From: Bradyrhizobium sp. SRL28
GTDB lineage: Bacteria; Pseudomonadota; Alphaproteobacteria; Rhizobiales; Xanthobacteraceae
Assembly: GCF_018596315.1 (NCBI RefSeq)
Contig: NZ_JAHEAG010000004.1
Coordinates: 186,001-250,000 of the forward strand
Length of the DNA: 64,000 nt
Direction of reading: 5' to 3'
Shown one piece after another: positions 9,241-17,395 of the stretch. The notes below the pieces were generated by a model. The model saw only the letters and a program-made list of their open reading frames with translations, had not been told where the DNA came from and searched no databases. Within the stretch, counting starts at the first letter, position 1, and each line of letters begins with the position of its first letter. The position numbers were made by a program, and so were the translations under genes.

Positions 9241-9300
9241 CATGTTGCGATCGTCGCTGCAATGGGAATGCAGCATCGGGAAATCGGCCTTAGTGATTGG

Positions 9301-9308
9301 TTAACCAT
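9301..9308 (+). promoter_or_regulatory. CtrA half-site-like motif upstream of mnmE
   Basis: TTAACCAT, the common CtrA half-site, inside GGTTAACCATTTAAGG. The second half is TTTAA, with too short a spacer for the canonical TTAA-N7-TTAA. It lies between the rho terminator and mnmE. Weak evidence on its own. Confidence 0.3.
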
Positions 9309-9398
9309 TTAAGGTATTGAATTTTATACTACTTATTAGGTCTGGGTGTCGGGGGGAGGGTGCTCCTCCGGATTTTGCAGCATTTTTGCGGCAGCTGT

Positions 9399-9431
9399 CC
9401 GCGGTAGACCCGCGGTAGACCCGCGGTATCG
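9399..9431. repeat. Three tandem copies of an 11-bp unit upstream of mnmE
   Basis: CCGCGGTAGAC is present twice without gap (9399, 9410), followed by a third copy that diverges at its end (CCGCGGTATCG, 9421). It lies about 60 bp upstream of the mnmE start. Function is unknown; polymerase slippage is the simplest origin. Confidence 0.7.
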
Positions 9432-9492
9432 CCTGCGTGTTGCCCCGAACCGAATCGCGTTGCCTTTTCAAAACCTCCCGCACAAATAGGCC

Positions 9493-10830
9493 ATGCATCC
9501 GCGGGATCAGACCATCTTTGCATTATCGTCGGGCCGGCCACCGAGCGCGATCGCCTTGGTGCGGGTCTCGGGTTCGCAGGCCGGGAAGATCGTAACATCG
9601 CTTGCCGGCAAATTGCCGTCGCCGCGAATAGCCGCCCGTGCGCTGCTTAGGGATGTCGGCCAGCGGCCGATCGACGATGCGGTGGTGTTGTGGTTTCCGG
9701 GACCGGCCAGCGCGACCGGGGAAGACGTCGCGGAATTTCACGTCCATGGCGGGCGCGCGGTGCTGGCTACTTTGTTCGCGGCGCTGTCCGCATTCGAAGA
9801 TCTTCGCCCGGCCGAGCCCGGCGAGTTTACCCGACGCGCTTTCGAGAACGGCAAGCTCGATCTGACGGAGGCCGAAGGTCTCGACGATCTCATCCATGCC
9901 GACACCGATAGGCAGCGGCGCCAGGCACTGCGCCAATTGAAGGGACTGCTTGGCGACAGAGCGCGCGATTGGCGCGCGCGGATCATTGAAGCGTCTGCGT
10001 TGATCGAGGCCGGGATTGATTTTTCGGACGAGGACGACGTGCCGGCGGAATTGATCGCGCCGGCGATGACGAAGGTCAAAGCGCTGCTGGCCGAGATCGA
10101 GGAAGTCTTGGCGGGGCAGGGGCGGAGCGAACGGCTTCGCGATGGTCTTGTCGTCGCGATCGCCGGCCCGCCGAATGTCGGCAAGTCGACGCTGATGAAT
10201 CAGCTCGCGCGTCGCGAGGTCGCGATCGTATCGCCACACGCCGGCACCACGCGCGATGTCATCGAGGTGCAGCTCGATCTCGACGGTTATCCGGTGACGG
10301 TGATCGACACCGCAGGCATTCGGGAGACCGATGATCCGGTGGAGCAGGAGGGTGTACGGCGCGCCCGGGCCCGGGCGGCGGATGCGGATCTCGTGCTGTG
10401 GCTTTCCGACTTGCCGCAGATGGCGATCGATCACGATGGGGCCACTCCAATTTGGGAAGTGCGAAACAAGATCGATCTCGAAGAGGCGGGTCGGCCATTG
10501 GCCGAGGCCGAGACACCGAAGCAAGGAAGCTTCCAGATATCGGCGAGCCGCGGCGATGGCGTACCGGAGCTGATCGCGGCATTGGTCGGTTTTGCCCAGC
10601 GCTACTTTGGCGGCACCGAGGGCGGACTGATCAGCCGGACCCGGCAACGGAAACTGTTGCAGGAGACGGCGGCTTCGCTACAGCGCTGTATCGCGGTGAT
10701 CGGGCAGGGCGAGGAGCTGGCAGCGGAAGAACTCCGGACGGCGGCGCATTCGCTGGGAAGGTTGCTCGGGCGGGTGGATGTCGAAGACATTCTCGACGTC
10801 ATCTTCCGGGAGTTCTGCGTAGGTAAGTGA
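9493..10830 (+). CDS. mnmE: tRNA uridine-5-carboxymethylaminomethyl modification GTPase MnmE (TrmE)
   Basis: With MnmG it installs the carboxymethylaminomethyl (or aminomethyl) group at C5 of wobble uridine 34 in certain tRNAs. The N-terminal tetrahydrofolate-binding domain ([21 protein letters not shown]) is followed by a helical domain split by a Ras-like GTPase domain with G1 GPPNVGKST (about 225-233), G3 DTAG and G4 NKID. The protein ends in FCVGK, which keeps the essential C-terminal Cys and the final GK of the family. Its 445 residues are normal. It is followed by parS sites and then its partner mnmG. Confidence 0.97.
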   Translation: MHPRDQTIFALSSGRPPSAIALVRVSGSQAGKIVTSLAGKLPSPRIAARALLRDVGQRPIDDAVVLWFPGPASATGEDVAEFHVHGGRAVLATLFAALSAFEDLRPAEPGEFTRRAFENGKLDLTEAEGLDDLIHADTDRQRRQALRQLKGLLGDRARDWRARIIEASALIEAGIDFSDEDDVPAELIAPAMTKVKALLAEIEEVLAGQGRSERLRDGLVVAIAGPPNVGKSTLMNQLARREVAIVSPHAGTTRDVIEVQLDLDGYPVTVIDTAGIRETDDPVEQEGVRRARARAADADLVLWLSDLPQMAIDHDGATPIWEVRNKIDLEEAGRPLAEAETPKQGSFQISASRGDGVPELIAALVGFAQRYFGGTEGGLISRTRQRKLLQETAASLQRCIAVIGQGEELAAEELRTAAHSLGRLLGRVDVEDILDVIFREFCVGK

Positions 10831-10854
10831 AGTTTCCTTACCTTTTGCTAACCA

Positions 10855-10870
10855 TGTTTCACGTGAACAT
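10855..10870. promoter_or_regulatory. Degenerate parS-like site
   Basis: TGTTTCACGTGAACAT matches the parS consensus TGTTTCACGTGAAACA at the first 13 of 16 positions. It lies 18 bp upstream of a perfect site, in the gap between mnmE and mnmG. It may be a low-affinity ParB site. Confidence 0.55.
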
Positions 10871-10888
10871 GGGCCCCGGCGGAACCCG

Positions 10889-10904
10889 TGTTTCACGTGA
10901 AACA
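10889..10904. promoter_or_regulatory. parS: parS centromere site 1
   Basis: Perfect 16-bp palindrome TGTTTCACGTGAAACA, the conserved ParB-binding parS sequence, about 50 bp upstream of mnmG. The parB gene is 3.8 kb away. ParB loaded here would spread over the origin-proximal region and be moved by ParA. Confidence 0.93.
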
Positions 10905-10957
10905 CTTTCCTCAAACTTCTGCTTTCGGGTCCAACGACTCCGGGATAGAAGTCCCGC

Positions 10958-12841
10958 ATGCTTTCCCAAGCGGACTCTTTCGACGTCATCGTCATCGGCG
11001 GCGGCCATGCCGGCTGCGAGGCCGCGAGTGCCGCTGCGCGAATGGGCGCCAAGACTGCCCTGGTGACTCACCGTTTTGCTACCGTTGGAGCCATGTCCTG
11101 TAACCCCGCCATCGGTGGTCTCGGCAAAGGCCATCTGGTCCGTGAGGTCGATGCCCTGGACGGCCTAATGGGTCGGGTGGCCGACGCCGGAGGGATTCAG
11201 TTCCGAATGCTCAACCGCCGCAAGGGTCCGGCGGTCCGCGGACCTCGGGCCCAAGCGGACCGTAAGCTCTACGCCGCCGCTATGCAGACGGCGATCCAGG
11301 AGACCGCCAATCTCTGTGTGATCGAGGGCGAGGCGGATGAGCTGATTGTCTCGAACGGTCGCGTCACCGGAGTTCGCTTGGGCCATGGCCGTGAGTTGAG
11401 TGCCGGTGCCGTGGTCATCACCACCGGGACCTTCCTGCGGGGCCTGATCCACTTGGGCGAGAAAAACTGGCCGGCCGGCCGGGTCGGGGAGGCGCCGGCA
11501 ATGGGGCTTTCGGCCTCGTTCGAAAGGGTTGGTTTTACACTCGGACGTTTGAAGACCGGCACGCCGCCGCGTCTCGATGGGATGACCATCGACTGGTCTG
11601 CCGTCGAAATGCAGCCCGGCGACGATCCGCCGGAGCCGTTCTCCGTCATGACCGACCGGATCACGACGCCGCAGATCCAGTGCGGGATCACGCGGACGAC
11701 GCCGGCGACCCATGAAGTCATCCGAGCCAACGTGCATCGTTCGCCGATGTATTCGGGTCAGATCAAGAGCAGCGGTCCGCGCTATTGTCCTTCGATCGAG
11801 GACAAGATCGTCCGGTTCGGCGATCGCGATGGCCACCAGATCTTTCTGGAGCCCGAAGGGCTCGACGACTCTACGGTCTATCCCAACGGCATTTCGACCT
11901 CGCTGCCGGAAGAGGTTCAACTCGCGATCCTCGCGACCATTCCCGGACTTGAGCGGGTGAAGATGGTCCGGCCGGGCTATGCCATCGAATACGACCATGT
12001 TGATCCTCGCGAACTCGAGCCGACGCTGCAGACCAAGCGCTTGCCCGGTCTCTTCCTGGCCGGACAGATCAACGGCACGACGGGATATGAGGAAGCGGCG
12101 GCTCAGGGAATAGTCGCGGGCCTGAACGCCGCGCTGGCGGCCGGTGGGACTGATCCAATCGTGTTCGACCGTGCCGATGGCTATCTCGGGGTGATGATCG
12201 ACGACCTCGTGACCCGTGGGATCACTGAGCCGTACCGGATGTTTACGTCACGCGCCGAGTACCGTCTGACCTTGCGGGCTGACAATGCCGACCAGCGGCT
12301 GACCGACAAGGGGATAGCGTTGGGCTGCGTCGGACAGGCGCGCGCTCGGCGCCATCGCGACAAGATGGCCGCCTTGGAGACCGCGAAGTCGCTGGCCAAG
12401 TCGCTGGCGATCACACCCAACGAGGCGGCCAAGCATGGCTTGGTGTTGAACCGGGATGGCCATCGGCGGTCAGCCTTTGAGCTGCTGGCCTATCCGGAGA
12501 TCGAATGGACTGCGCTGCGGGGCATCTGGCCGGAGCTCTCGGCCATCGATCCGACCATCGCCGTGCATCTTGAGATCGACGCCAAATACGATGTCTATCT
12601 CAAGCGCCAGACCGCCGACGTCGATGCCTTCAGGCGGGACGAGGGCTTGGTCCTGACCGATATCGACTACGCCGATGTGCCCGGACTCTCCAACGAGGCG
12701 CGGTCCAAGCTAGAGGCGGCGCGGCCGCGGACGGTGGGGCAGGCGGGCAGGCTCGATGGTTTGACGCCGGCGGCGCTGGGCATCCTGGCTGCGTATCTCC
12801 GAAGGGAAGCGCGGCGGAAGACGGCGAAGGCGACGGCTTAA
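10958..12841 (+). CDS. mnmG: tRNA uridine-5-carboxymethylaminomethyl modification enzyme MnmG (GidA)
   Basis: FAD/NADH-dependent partner of MnmE in wobble-uridine modification. The 627-residue protein begins with the Rossmann FAD motif [16 protein letters not shown] (about 8-23). It has the catalytic-region Cys in [14 protein letters not shown] and the second in QCGITRTT (about residue 241), plus [13 protein letters not shown] and [16 protein letters not shown], all signatures of the family. The C-terminal helical domain for MnmE and tRNA is complete ([20 protein letters not shown]). A perfect parS palindrome lies on each side of the gene. Confidence 0.98.
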   Translation: MLSQADSFDVIVIGGGHAGCEAASAAARMGAKTALVTHRFATVGAMSCNPAIGGLGKGHLVREVDALDGLMGRVADAGGIQFRMLNRRKGPAVRGPRAQADRKLYAAAMQTAIQETANLCVIEGEADELIVSNGRVTGVRLGHGRELSAGAVVITTGTFLRGLIHLGEKNWPAGRVGEAPAMGLSASFERVGFTLGRLKTGTPPRLDGMTIDWSAVEMQPGDDPPEPFSVMTDRITTPQIQCGITRTTPATHEVIRANVHRSPMYSGQIKSSGPRYCPSIEDKIVRFGDRDGHQIFLEPEGLDDSTVYPNGISTSLPEEVQLAILATIPGLERVKMVRPGYAIEYDHVDPRELEPTLQTKRLPGLFLAGQINGTTGYEEAAAQGIVAGLNAALAAGGTDPIVFDRADGYLGVMIDDLVTRGITEPYRMFTSRAEYRLTLRADNADQRLTDKGIALGCVGQARARRHRDKMAALETAKSLAKSLAITPNEAAKHGLVLNRDGHRRSAFELLAYPEIEWTALRGIWPELSAIDPTIAVHLEIDAKYDVYLKRQTADVDAFRRDEGLVLTDIDYADVPGLSNEARSKLEAARPRTVGQAGRLDGLTPAALGILAAYLRREARRKTAKATA

Positions 12842-12846
12842 GAATC

Positions 12847-12862
12847 TGTTTCACGTGAAACA
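12847..12862. promoter_or_regulatory. parS: parS centromere site 2
   Basis: A second perfect TGTTTCACGTGAAACA, starting 5 bp after the mnmG stop codon and just left of a long inverted repeat. With the site at 10889 it brackets mnmG. Confidence 0.93.
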
Positions 12863-12867
12863 TTGAT

Positions 12868-12949
12868 GTAGGATGGGTGGAGCGAAGCGATACCCATCGA
12901 TGCCTGCACGCCTTGGCTGATGGGTATCGCTTCGCTCCACCCATCCTAC
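12868..12949. repeat. Long inverted repeat (REP-like palindrome) between mnmG and rsmG
   Basis: Two perfect 31-bp arms (12868-12898 and 12919-12949) around a 20-bp centre, beginning GTAGGATGGGTGGAGCGAAG. The GAGCGAAGCG core recurs in other intergenic palindromes of this window. It could fold into a long hairpin in the transcript between mnmG and rsmG and may affect read-through. Confidence 0.9.
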
Positions 12950-12984
12950 GATTGCCCCAAAGAGACATCCAGCGAGACCGCCCG

Positions 12985-13683
12985 ATGGCGAAAGTCGCCA
13001 CCCGAGACTCCTCTCCAATCTTGCCCTCCGATAAATCGGCAGCCCTCGCCCTCACCCCTGTTTCGCGCGAGACGGAGGCGCGGCTCGATCGCTATGTCGG
13101 TCTCCTCGTCGAGTGGCAGGCAAAAACAAATCTCGTCGCACCATCGACGCTTCCGCATCTCTGGACGCGGCACATCTCCGATTCGCTGCAGCTGCTCGAC
13201 CTGGCCCCGACGGCGAAGACCTGGGTCGATCTCGGCAGCGGTGGCGGCTTCCCTGGCGTGGTGTTGGCTTGCGCATTGGCAGAGACGCCGGGCGCCAACG
13301 TCCATCTGGTCGAGCGCAACGCCAAGAAAGCGGCCTTTCTGCGTGAGGCGGTCCGCGTAACTTCTGCGGTTGCGACCGTGCATTTGGCGGGAATCGGGGA
13401 TAGTGTGGATAGAATCGGTAGTCGCGTCGATTGCGTCACTGCGCGGGCGCTGGCTCCATTACATCAGCTTGTCGGCTTCGCGGAGCCGTTTGTGAGTGGC
13501 GGCGCGAAAGCGCTGTTTCTCAAGGGCCAAGATGTAGAGGCTGAATTGACCGAAGCTACTAAATATTGGAATATTGAACCGCGACTCCATTCCAGCCGCA
13601 CGGGCGGGCACGGCTGGATCGTCGAACTCGATCGGATCGAGCGGCGCAACCCCTCCGCGATCACACATGGCGATCGGGCATGA
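12985..13683 (+). CDS. rsmG: 16S rRNA (guanine527-N7)-methyltransferase RsmG (GidB)
   Basis: SAM-dependent methyltransferase that makes m7G527 in the 530 loop of 16S rRNA; loss gives low-level streptomycin resistance in several bacteria. The 232-residue protein contains VSRETEARLDRYVGLLVEWQAKTNLV, the N-terminal family block, and SAM motif I VDLGSGGGFPGVVLA at about 80-94, then HLVERNAKKAAFLREA. An in-frame ATG at 12877 exists, but that extension falls inside the inverted repeat, so ATG 12985 is preferred. The stop overlaps the parA start (ATGA), implying coupling. Confidence 0.95.
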   Translation: MAKVATRDSSPILPSDKSAALALTPVSRETEARLDRYVGLLVEWQAKTNLVAPSTLPHLWTRHISDSLQLLDLAPTAKTWVDLGSGGGFPGVVLACALAETPGANVHLVERNAKKAAFLREAVRVTSAVATVHLAGIGDSVDRIGSRVDCVTARALAPLHQLVGFAEPFVSGGAKALFLKGQDVEAELTEATKYWNIEPRLHSSRTGGHGWIVELDRIERRNPSAITHGDRA

Positions 13684-14531
13684 GCGAATTAGACGAGCTA
13701 TATCAAGAAGATAGGGACCCCACTCCACCGCCCCATCCACGCATCCTGTCGCTGGCCAATCAAAAGGGCGGCGTCGGCAAGACCACCACAGCGATCAATC
13801 TGGGCACGGCACTCGCCGCGATTGGCGAGCGCGTGCTGATCGTCGATCTCGATCCGCAGGGCAATGCCTCTACCGGTCTCGGCATCGATCGCCGCAACCG
13901 GAACTGCTCGACCTACGACGTGCTGATCGGTGAAGCGCCGCTGCGCGACGCGGTGGTTGCCACCGCGGTGCCGCGGCTGCACATCGCCTCGTCGACGATG
14001 GATCTGTCGGGCCTCGAGCTTGAACTCGGCGCGACGCCCGGCCGCGCGTTCCGCCTGCGCGATGCGATCGCCGCGCTGAACAAGAACGCGGCGCCGGACA
14101 CCGAGTACACCTATGTGCTGATCGATTGCCCGCCGTCGCTCAACCTTCTCACCGTCAACGCGATGGCGGCGTCGGATGCGATCCTGGTGCCGCTGCAGTG
14201 CGAGTTCTTCGCGCTCGAAGGTCTGTCGCAATTGCTGCAGACGGTGGAGCAGGTGCGTTCGACGCTCAACCCGAACCTGTCGATCCACGGCATCGTGCTG
14301 ACCATGTTCGACTCGCGCAACAATCTGTCGAACCAGGTTGTCGCCGACGTCAGGCAGTTCATGGGCGGCAAGGTCTACGACACCATGATCCCGCGCAATG
14401 TGCGCATCTCCGAGGCGCCGTCTTACGGCAAGCCGGTGCTGGTCTACGATCTCAAATGCGTCGGCAGCGAAGCCTATCTGAAGCTGGCGACGGAAGTGAT
14501 CCAGCGCGAGCGCGAGCTGAGGACGCATTAG
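13680..14531 (+). CDS. parA: Chromosome partitioning ATPase ParA
   Basis: Deviant Walker A ATPase that pulls ParB-parS complexes poleward. The 283 residues have a short variable lead, then RILSLANQKGGVGKTTTAINLGTAL (signature KGGVGKTT at about 29-36), IVDLDPQGNASTGLG, and VLIDCPPSLNLLTVNAMAASD with the second ATP-site Asp. The start ATG overlaps the rsmG stop. It is followed, after a palindromic repeat, by parB. Chromosomal ParA of this type works with ParB and the parS sites found at 10889 and 12847. Confidence 0.97.
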   Translation: MSELDELYQEDRDPTPPPHPRILSLANQKGGVGKTTTAINLGTALAAIGERVLIVDLDPQGNASTGLGIDRRNRNCSTYDVLIGEAPLRDAVVATAVPRLHIASSTMDLSGLELELGATPGRAFRLRDAIAALNKNAAPDTEYTYVLIDCPPSLNLLTVNAMAASDAILVPLQCEFFALEGLSQLLQTVEQVRSTLNPNLSIHGIVLTMFDSRNNLSNQVVADVRQFMGGKVYDTMIPRNVRISEAPSYGKPVLVYDLKCVGSEAYLKLATEVIQRERELRTH

Positions 14532-14538
14532 TAAGAAC

Positions 14539-14623
14539 GTAGGGTGGGCAAAAGGCGTCTTCGCCGTGCCCACCATCATCTGTCGCGAAAATCGGTGGGC
14601 ACGCTTCGCTTTGCCCACCCTAC
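14539..14623. repeat. Inverted repeat (GTAGGGTGGGC family) between parA and parB
   Basis: Imperfect 85-bp palindrome starting GTAGGGTGGGCAAAAGGCGT and ending in the reverse complement CTTTGCCCACCCTAC. The same family occurs at 26468 and 37733. It lies inside the parAB transcription unit, 7 bp after the parA stop, and would form a hairpin in the mRNA. Confidence 0.88.
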
Positions 14624-14678
14624 AAGCAACCGATTTTGTTCCGGAGTGGCGTAAGTGAATCCTAGGGAGTTGGCGGCG

Positions 14679-15569
14679 ATGGCCGACGAAACGCGTTCGC
14701 GACTGGGTCGTGGTCTCGCAAGTCTGATCGGGGATGTCGGCGGCGAGGCTGCGCATGTCGAACGGCCGCGCAACCAGCGCAAGGTGCCGATCGAATTTTT
14801 GAAGCCGAATCCGCGCAACCCGCGCCGGACTTTTTCCGATGCCGAACTCGGCGAACTCGCGGCCTCCGTCAGACAGCACGGCGTGATCCAGCCAATCGTG
14901 GTGCGGCCGGTGAAGGGCTCGCAGGATCGCTACGAGATCATCGCCGGCGAACGCCGCTGGCGCGCCGCACAACTCGCCAGCCTGCACGAGGTGCCGATCG
15001 TCCCCATCGAGGTCAGCGACAGCGACGCGCTCGAGATCATGATCATCGAGAACGTGCAGCGCGAAGACCTCAATGCGATGGAAGAGGCGCAAGGCTATCA
15101 CGCGCTGGCCGACGAATTCAAACGCAGCCAGGAAGACATCGCCAAGGAAGTCGGCAAGAGCCGTAGCCACGTCGCCAACATGATGCGGCTGACGAAGCTG
15201 CCGGCGGAGGTGCAGGCGTTTATCTCCAACGGCCAATTGTCGGCGGGACACGCCCGCGCCCTGATCGGCGTGCCCGATCCTCTGGCCACGGCAAAACGCA
15301 TTGTCGAGGAGGGCTTGAACGTACGCCAGACCGAGGCGCTGGCGCATGAGGAGGGCGTCCCGGAACGCAAGCCGCAGAAGGCGAGGGCGGGCGGCAGCGG
15401 CGGGAAGGTCAAGGATCCCGACACGATCGCGCTGGAAAAGCGTGTCAGCGATGCACTCGGTCTGGCCGTAACCGTCAACCACCGCGACCCCGGCGGCTCC
15501 GTCCAGATCAGCTACCGCAATCTCGAACAACTCGACGAGGTGATGCGGCGGCTGGCGAAGGGGAATTGA
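14679..15569 (+). CDS. parB: Chromosome partitioning protein ParB
   Basis: CTPase clamp that loads at parS and spreads along DNA. The 296-residue form starts MADETRSRLGRGLASLIGDV, the usual ParA-interacting N-terminus. It has the N-terminal CTP-binding domain with VRQHGVIQPIVVRPV and GERRWRAAQLA (about 90-100), an HTH parS-binding domain (SQEDIAKEVGKSRSHVANMMRL, about 150-172) and a C-terminal dimerisation domain. I preferred ATG 14679 over GTG 14655 because AGGGAG lies about 10 nt upstream and the product then starts at the conserved motif. Confidence 0.96.
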   Translation: MADETRSRLGRGLASLIGDVGGEAAHVERPRNQRKVPIEFLKPNPRNPRRTFSDAELGELAASVRQHGVIQPIVVRPVKGSQDRYEIIAGERRWRAAQLASLHEVPIVPIEVSDSDALEIMIIENVQREDLNAMEEAQGYHALADEFKRSQEDIAKEVGKSRSHVANMMRLTKLPAEVQAFISNGQLSAGHARALIGVPDPLATAKRIVEEGLNVRQTEALAHEEGVPERKPQKARAGGSGGKVKDPDTIALEKRVSDALGLAVTVNHRDPGGSVQISYRNLEQLDEVMRRLAKGN

Positions 15570-15668
15570 GGGGCGCGCACCTACTTTGCATGGGGTTGTT
15601 TTCGCGATTTTGTTTCCGACGCGCTCCGCGCACCGGCGCGATAGCCGTCTCGCGAAGGGGATCTGATC

Positions 15669-15805
15669 TTCTCCTAACCTCGCCCCGCTTGCGGGAGAGG
15701 TCGGATTGCGAAGCAATCCGGGTGAGGGGATACAGGTCTATCAACGATCGCCGACACCAGCGGAGGGGTGCCCCTCTCCCCGCAAGAGCGGGGGCGAGGG
15801 AGAAG
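15669..15805. repeat. Composite inverted repeat (CCCGCTTGCGGGAGAGG family)
   Basis: The left part reads CCCCGCTTGCGGGAGAGG and the right part CCTCTCCCCGCAAGAGCGGGG, near reverse complements about 75 bp apart. A small inner hairpin (GGATTGCGAAGCAATCC) lies between. It fills most of the gap between convergent parB and holA; no gene is present there. Confidence 0.75.
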
Positions 15806-15807
15806 AG

Positions 15808-16836
15808 TCACCCCCGCCGTTTCGCATTCGCGGCGATAGACAGCAGCGCGCGCTGCGCGATGGCAGAGGCCAGCGAGGCTTGTTTGCGCATGTCGAGTGC
15901 GGCGGTTCCGAGCTGATCGATGATGACGGCCAGCCGCGCCGCGCTGAAATTGCGCAGCGCGATTTCGACGGCGCCCTTGCGCGAGAAATGCAGGCGCGGA
16001 TATCCGCTTTCGAGCAAGGTCGAGACGGGCGTACCTTCGGCCACCGCAAGCGCCGATTTGTGCAGCCATGCCGCCTGGCGCTGCGCGGCGGAGATGATGA
16101 CGCCGGGATAGGTGCCAGCGACCATGGCTTTGGCAAATTCGCTTTCGACCAGGTCCGGCTTGCCGGCAAAGGCGCCATCCACGATCGGATCGAGTTTTAA
16201 CTCGGACGCATCGGACACGACGGTCATGACATCGTCGAGCGCGATCTCGCCGTTGCCGTGGGAATAGAGCGCCAGCTTGCGAAGCTCGTTGCGGGAGGCC
16301 TGACGGTCGCCGCCGAGCAATGACATCAGCACGGCGCGAGCGTCAGCGGCGATGTGCAAATTGGAAGACCGCAATTCCTCGTCGATCAATCTGGCAAGGT
16401 CGCGCTCGGTATCGGGATAGCAGGCGATGGCGACCGCGGTCTTGGCGCGCTCGCAGGCCTTGCGCAGCGGAGATTCCGGCCGCAGCTCGCCGGCCTCGAT
16501 CACGATGCGGCAATCCTTCACCGGCGAATCGGCTAGCGTGTCGACGCCGCTGGCAAAACTGCGGGAGCCGGCGCGCACGCGAATGGCGCGACGGCCGCCG
16601 AACATCGGGATCGTCATGGCCTCGTCGACCAGCCGCGACGGTTCGGCGGACAATTCGTCGCCGTCCAGCCGCACCAGGGAAAAGGGATCATTGGGATCGT
16701 CGACGGCCGACGCGATCAGCGCGTCGGCGCGCTCGCGAACGAGGCCGGCGTCCGGACCGTAAAGCAGGATGATGGGGCGGCCGGGATCGGGCCGGGCGAG
16801 AAAAGCGTCGATTTCTTTCCCGCGGAGCGCGACCAA
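15808..16836 (-). CDS. holA: DNA polymerase III delta subunit
   Basis: Clamp-loader subunit that opens the beta clamp. The 342-residue protein shows LLYGPDAGLVRERADALI near the N-terminus (degenerate P-loop region of delta), DELSAEPSRLVDEAMTIPMFGGRRAIRVR, and the C-terminal collar helices. An in-frame extension upstream would run through lptE, so I start at TTG 16836, 7 bp after the lptE stop; this gives the family's usual length and N-terminus (LVALRGKEIDAFL). It is the last gene of leuS-lptE-holA, an order conserved in many proteobacteria. Confidence 0.9.
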   Translation of the reverse strand: MVALRGKEIDAFLARPDPGRPIILLYGPDAGLVRERADALIASAVDDPNDPFSLVRLDGDELSAEPSRLVDEAMTIPMFGGRRAIRVRAGSRSFASGVDTLADSPVKDCRIVIEAGELRPESPLRKACERAKTAVAIACYPDTERDLARLIDEELRSSNLHIAADARAVLMSLLGGDRQASRNELRKLALYSHGNGEIALDDVMTVVSDASELKLDPIVDGAFAGKPDLVESEFAKAMVAGTYPGVIISAAQRQAAWLHKSALAVAEGTPVSTLLESGYPRLHFSRKGAVEIALRNFSAARLAVIIDQLGTAALDMRKQASLASAIAQRALLSIAANAKRRG

Positions 16837-16843
16837 CGGAATG

Positions 16844-17395
16844 TCAGCTGCCGGCGTAGAAGAACGACGCCAGTCGGGTCTGGATGTTTTCAGCAACCTC
16901 GTTGGCGGCGCGATCCTCGGCGTCGCGGAAGGCGCGGGCGCGGGCGAAGCGCTGCAACTGGCCGGGGATGTCATAGGACACGCGCGAGAAGGTCGTGCCC
17001 GTCATGACCGATTTGTTGGTGGCGAGGTCGATCAGATTGTACTGCGCGTCGATGCCGTAGTTCTCGCTGGAGGGCAGCGCGGTGGCGGGATCGAGCATCA
17101 GCGAGGAGCGCGTGGTGTGAAAACGCAGCACCAGCCGATGGGTCGGCGGCATGCCAGTGGCGTTGCCGTAGAGCTTGAACGCCAGCGCGTTGCGGATCTC
17201 CACCTGGATGCGGGCTTCCCGCGACGCGTTCGGTTTGTCCACCGGCGGGATTTCCACGCCCATCAGCTTTTCGCGAAGGCCGGGCTTGCCGTCATTACGT
17301 TCGGCATACATCGGCTGGAAACAGCCGGCCGTGAGCGCCGCCAGAGCGGCGACGGCGATGAGCCGAACGGCGATCCGGGTCTTAGCCAACGACAT
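16844..17395 (-). CDS. lptE: LPS assembly lipoprotein LptE
   Basis: Outer-membrane lipoprotein that plugs the LptD barrel for lipopolysaccharide insertion. The 183 residues start with a lipoprotein signal peptide, [25 protein letters not shown], whose lipobox LTAGC places the modified Cys at about residue 25, followed by FQPMYA as in alphaproteobacterial LptE. The rest is a compact mixed alpha/beta domain. The start overlaps the end of leuS by 14 bp, and holA follows 7 bp downstream. Family assignment rests on lipobox, size and operon position. Confidence 0.88.
   Translation of the reverse strand: MSLAKTRIAVRLIAVAALAALTAGCFQPMYAERNDGKPGLREKLMGVEIPPVDKPNASREARIQVEIRNALAFKLYGNATGMPPTHRLVLRFHTTRSSLMLDPATALPSSENYGIDAQYNLIDLATNKSVMTGTTFSRVSYDIPGQLQRFARARAFRDAEDRAANEVAENIQTRLASFFYAGS

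Noticed and set aside
10827..11103. Short open frames spanning the mnmE-mnmG gap that translate the parS palindrome as MFHVKH
   Set aside because: They overlap the start of mnmG in other frames and their text is produced by the palindrome; no ribosome binding site or family resemblance.
13698..15716. Very long open frame antisense to parA and parB
   Set aside because: Its Arg/His-rich, Asp-rich text is the usual antisense shadow of GC-rich coding DNA, opposite two well-supported genes.
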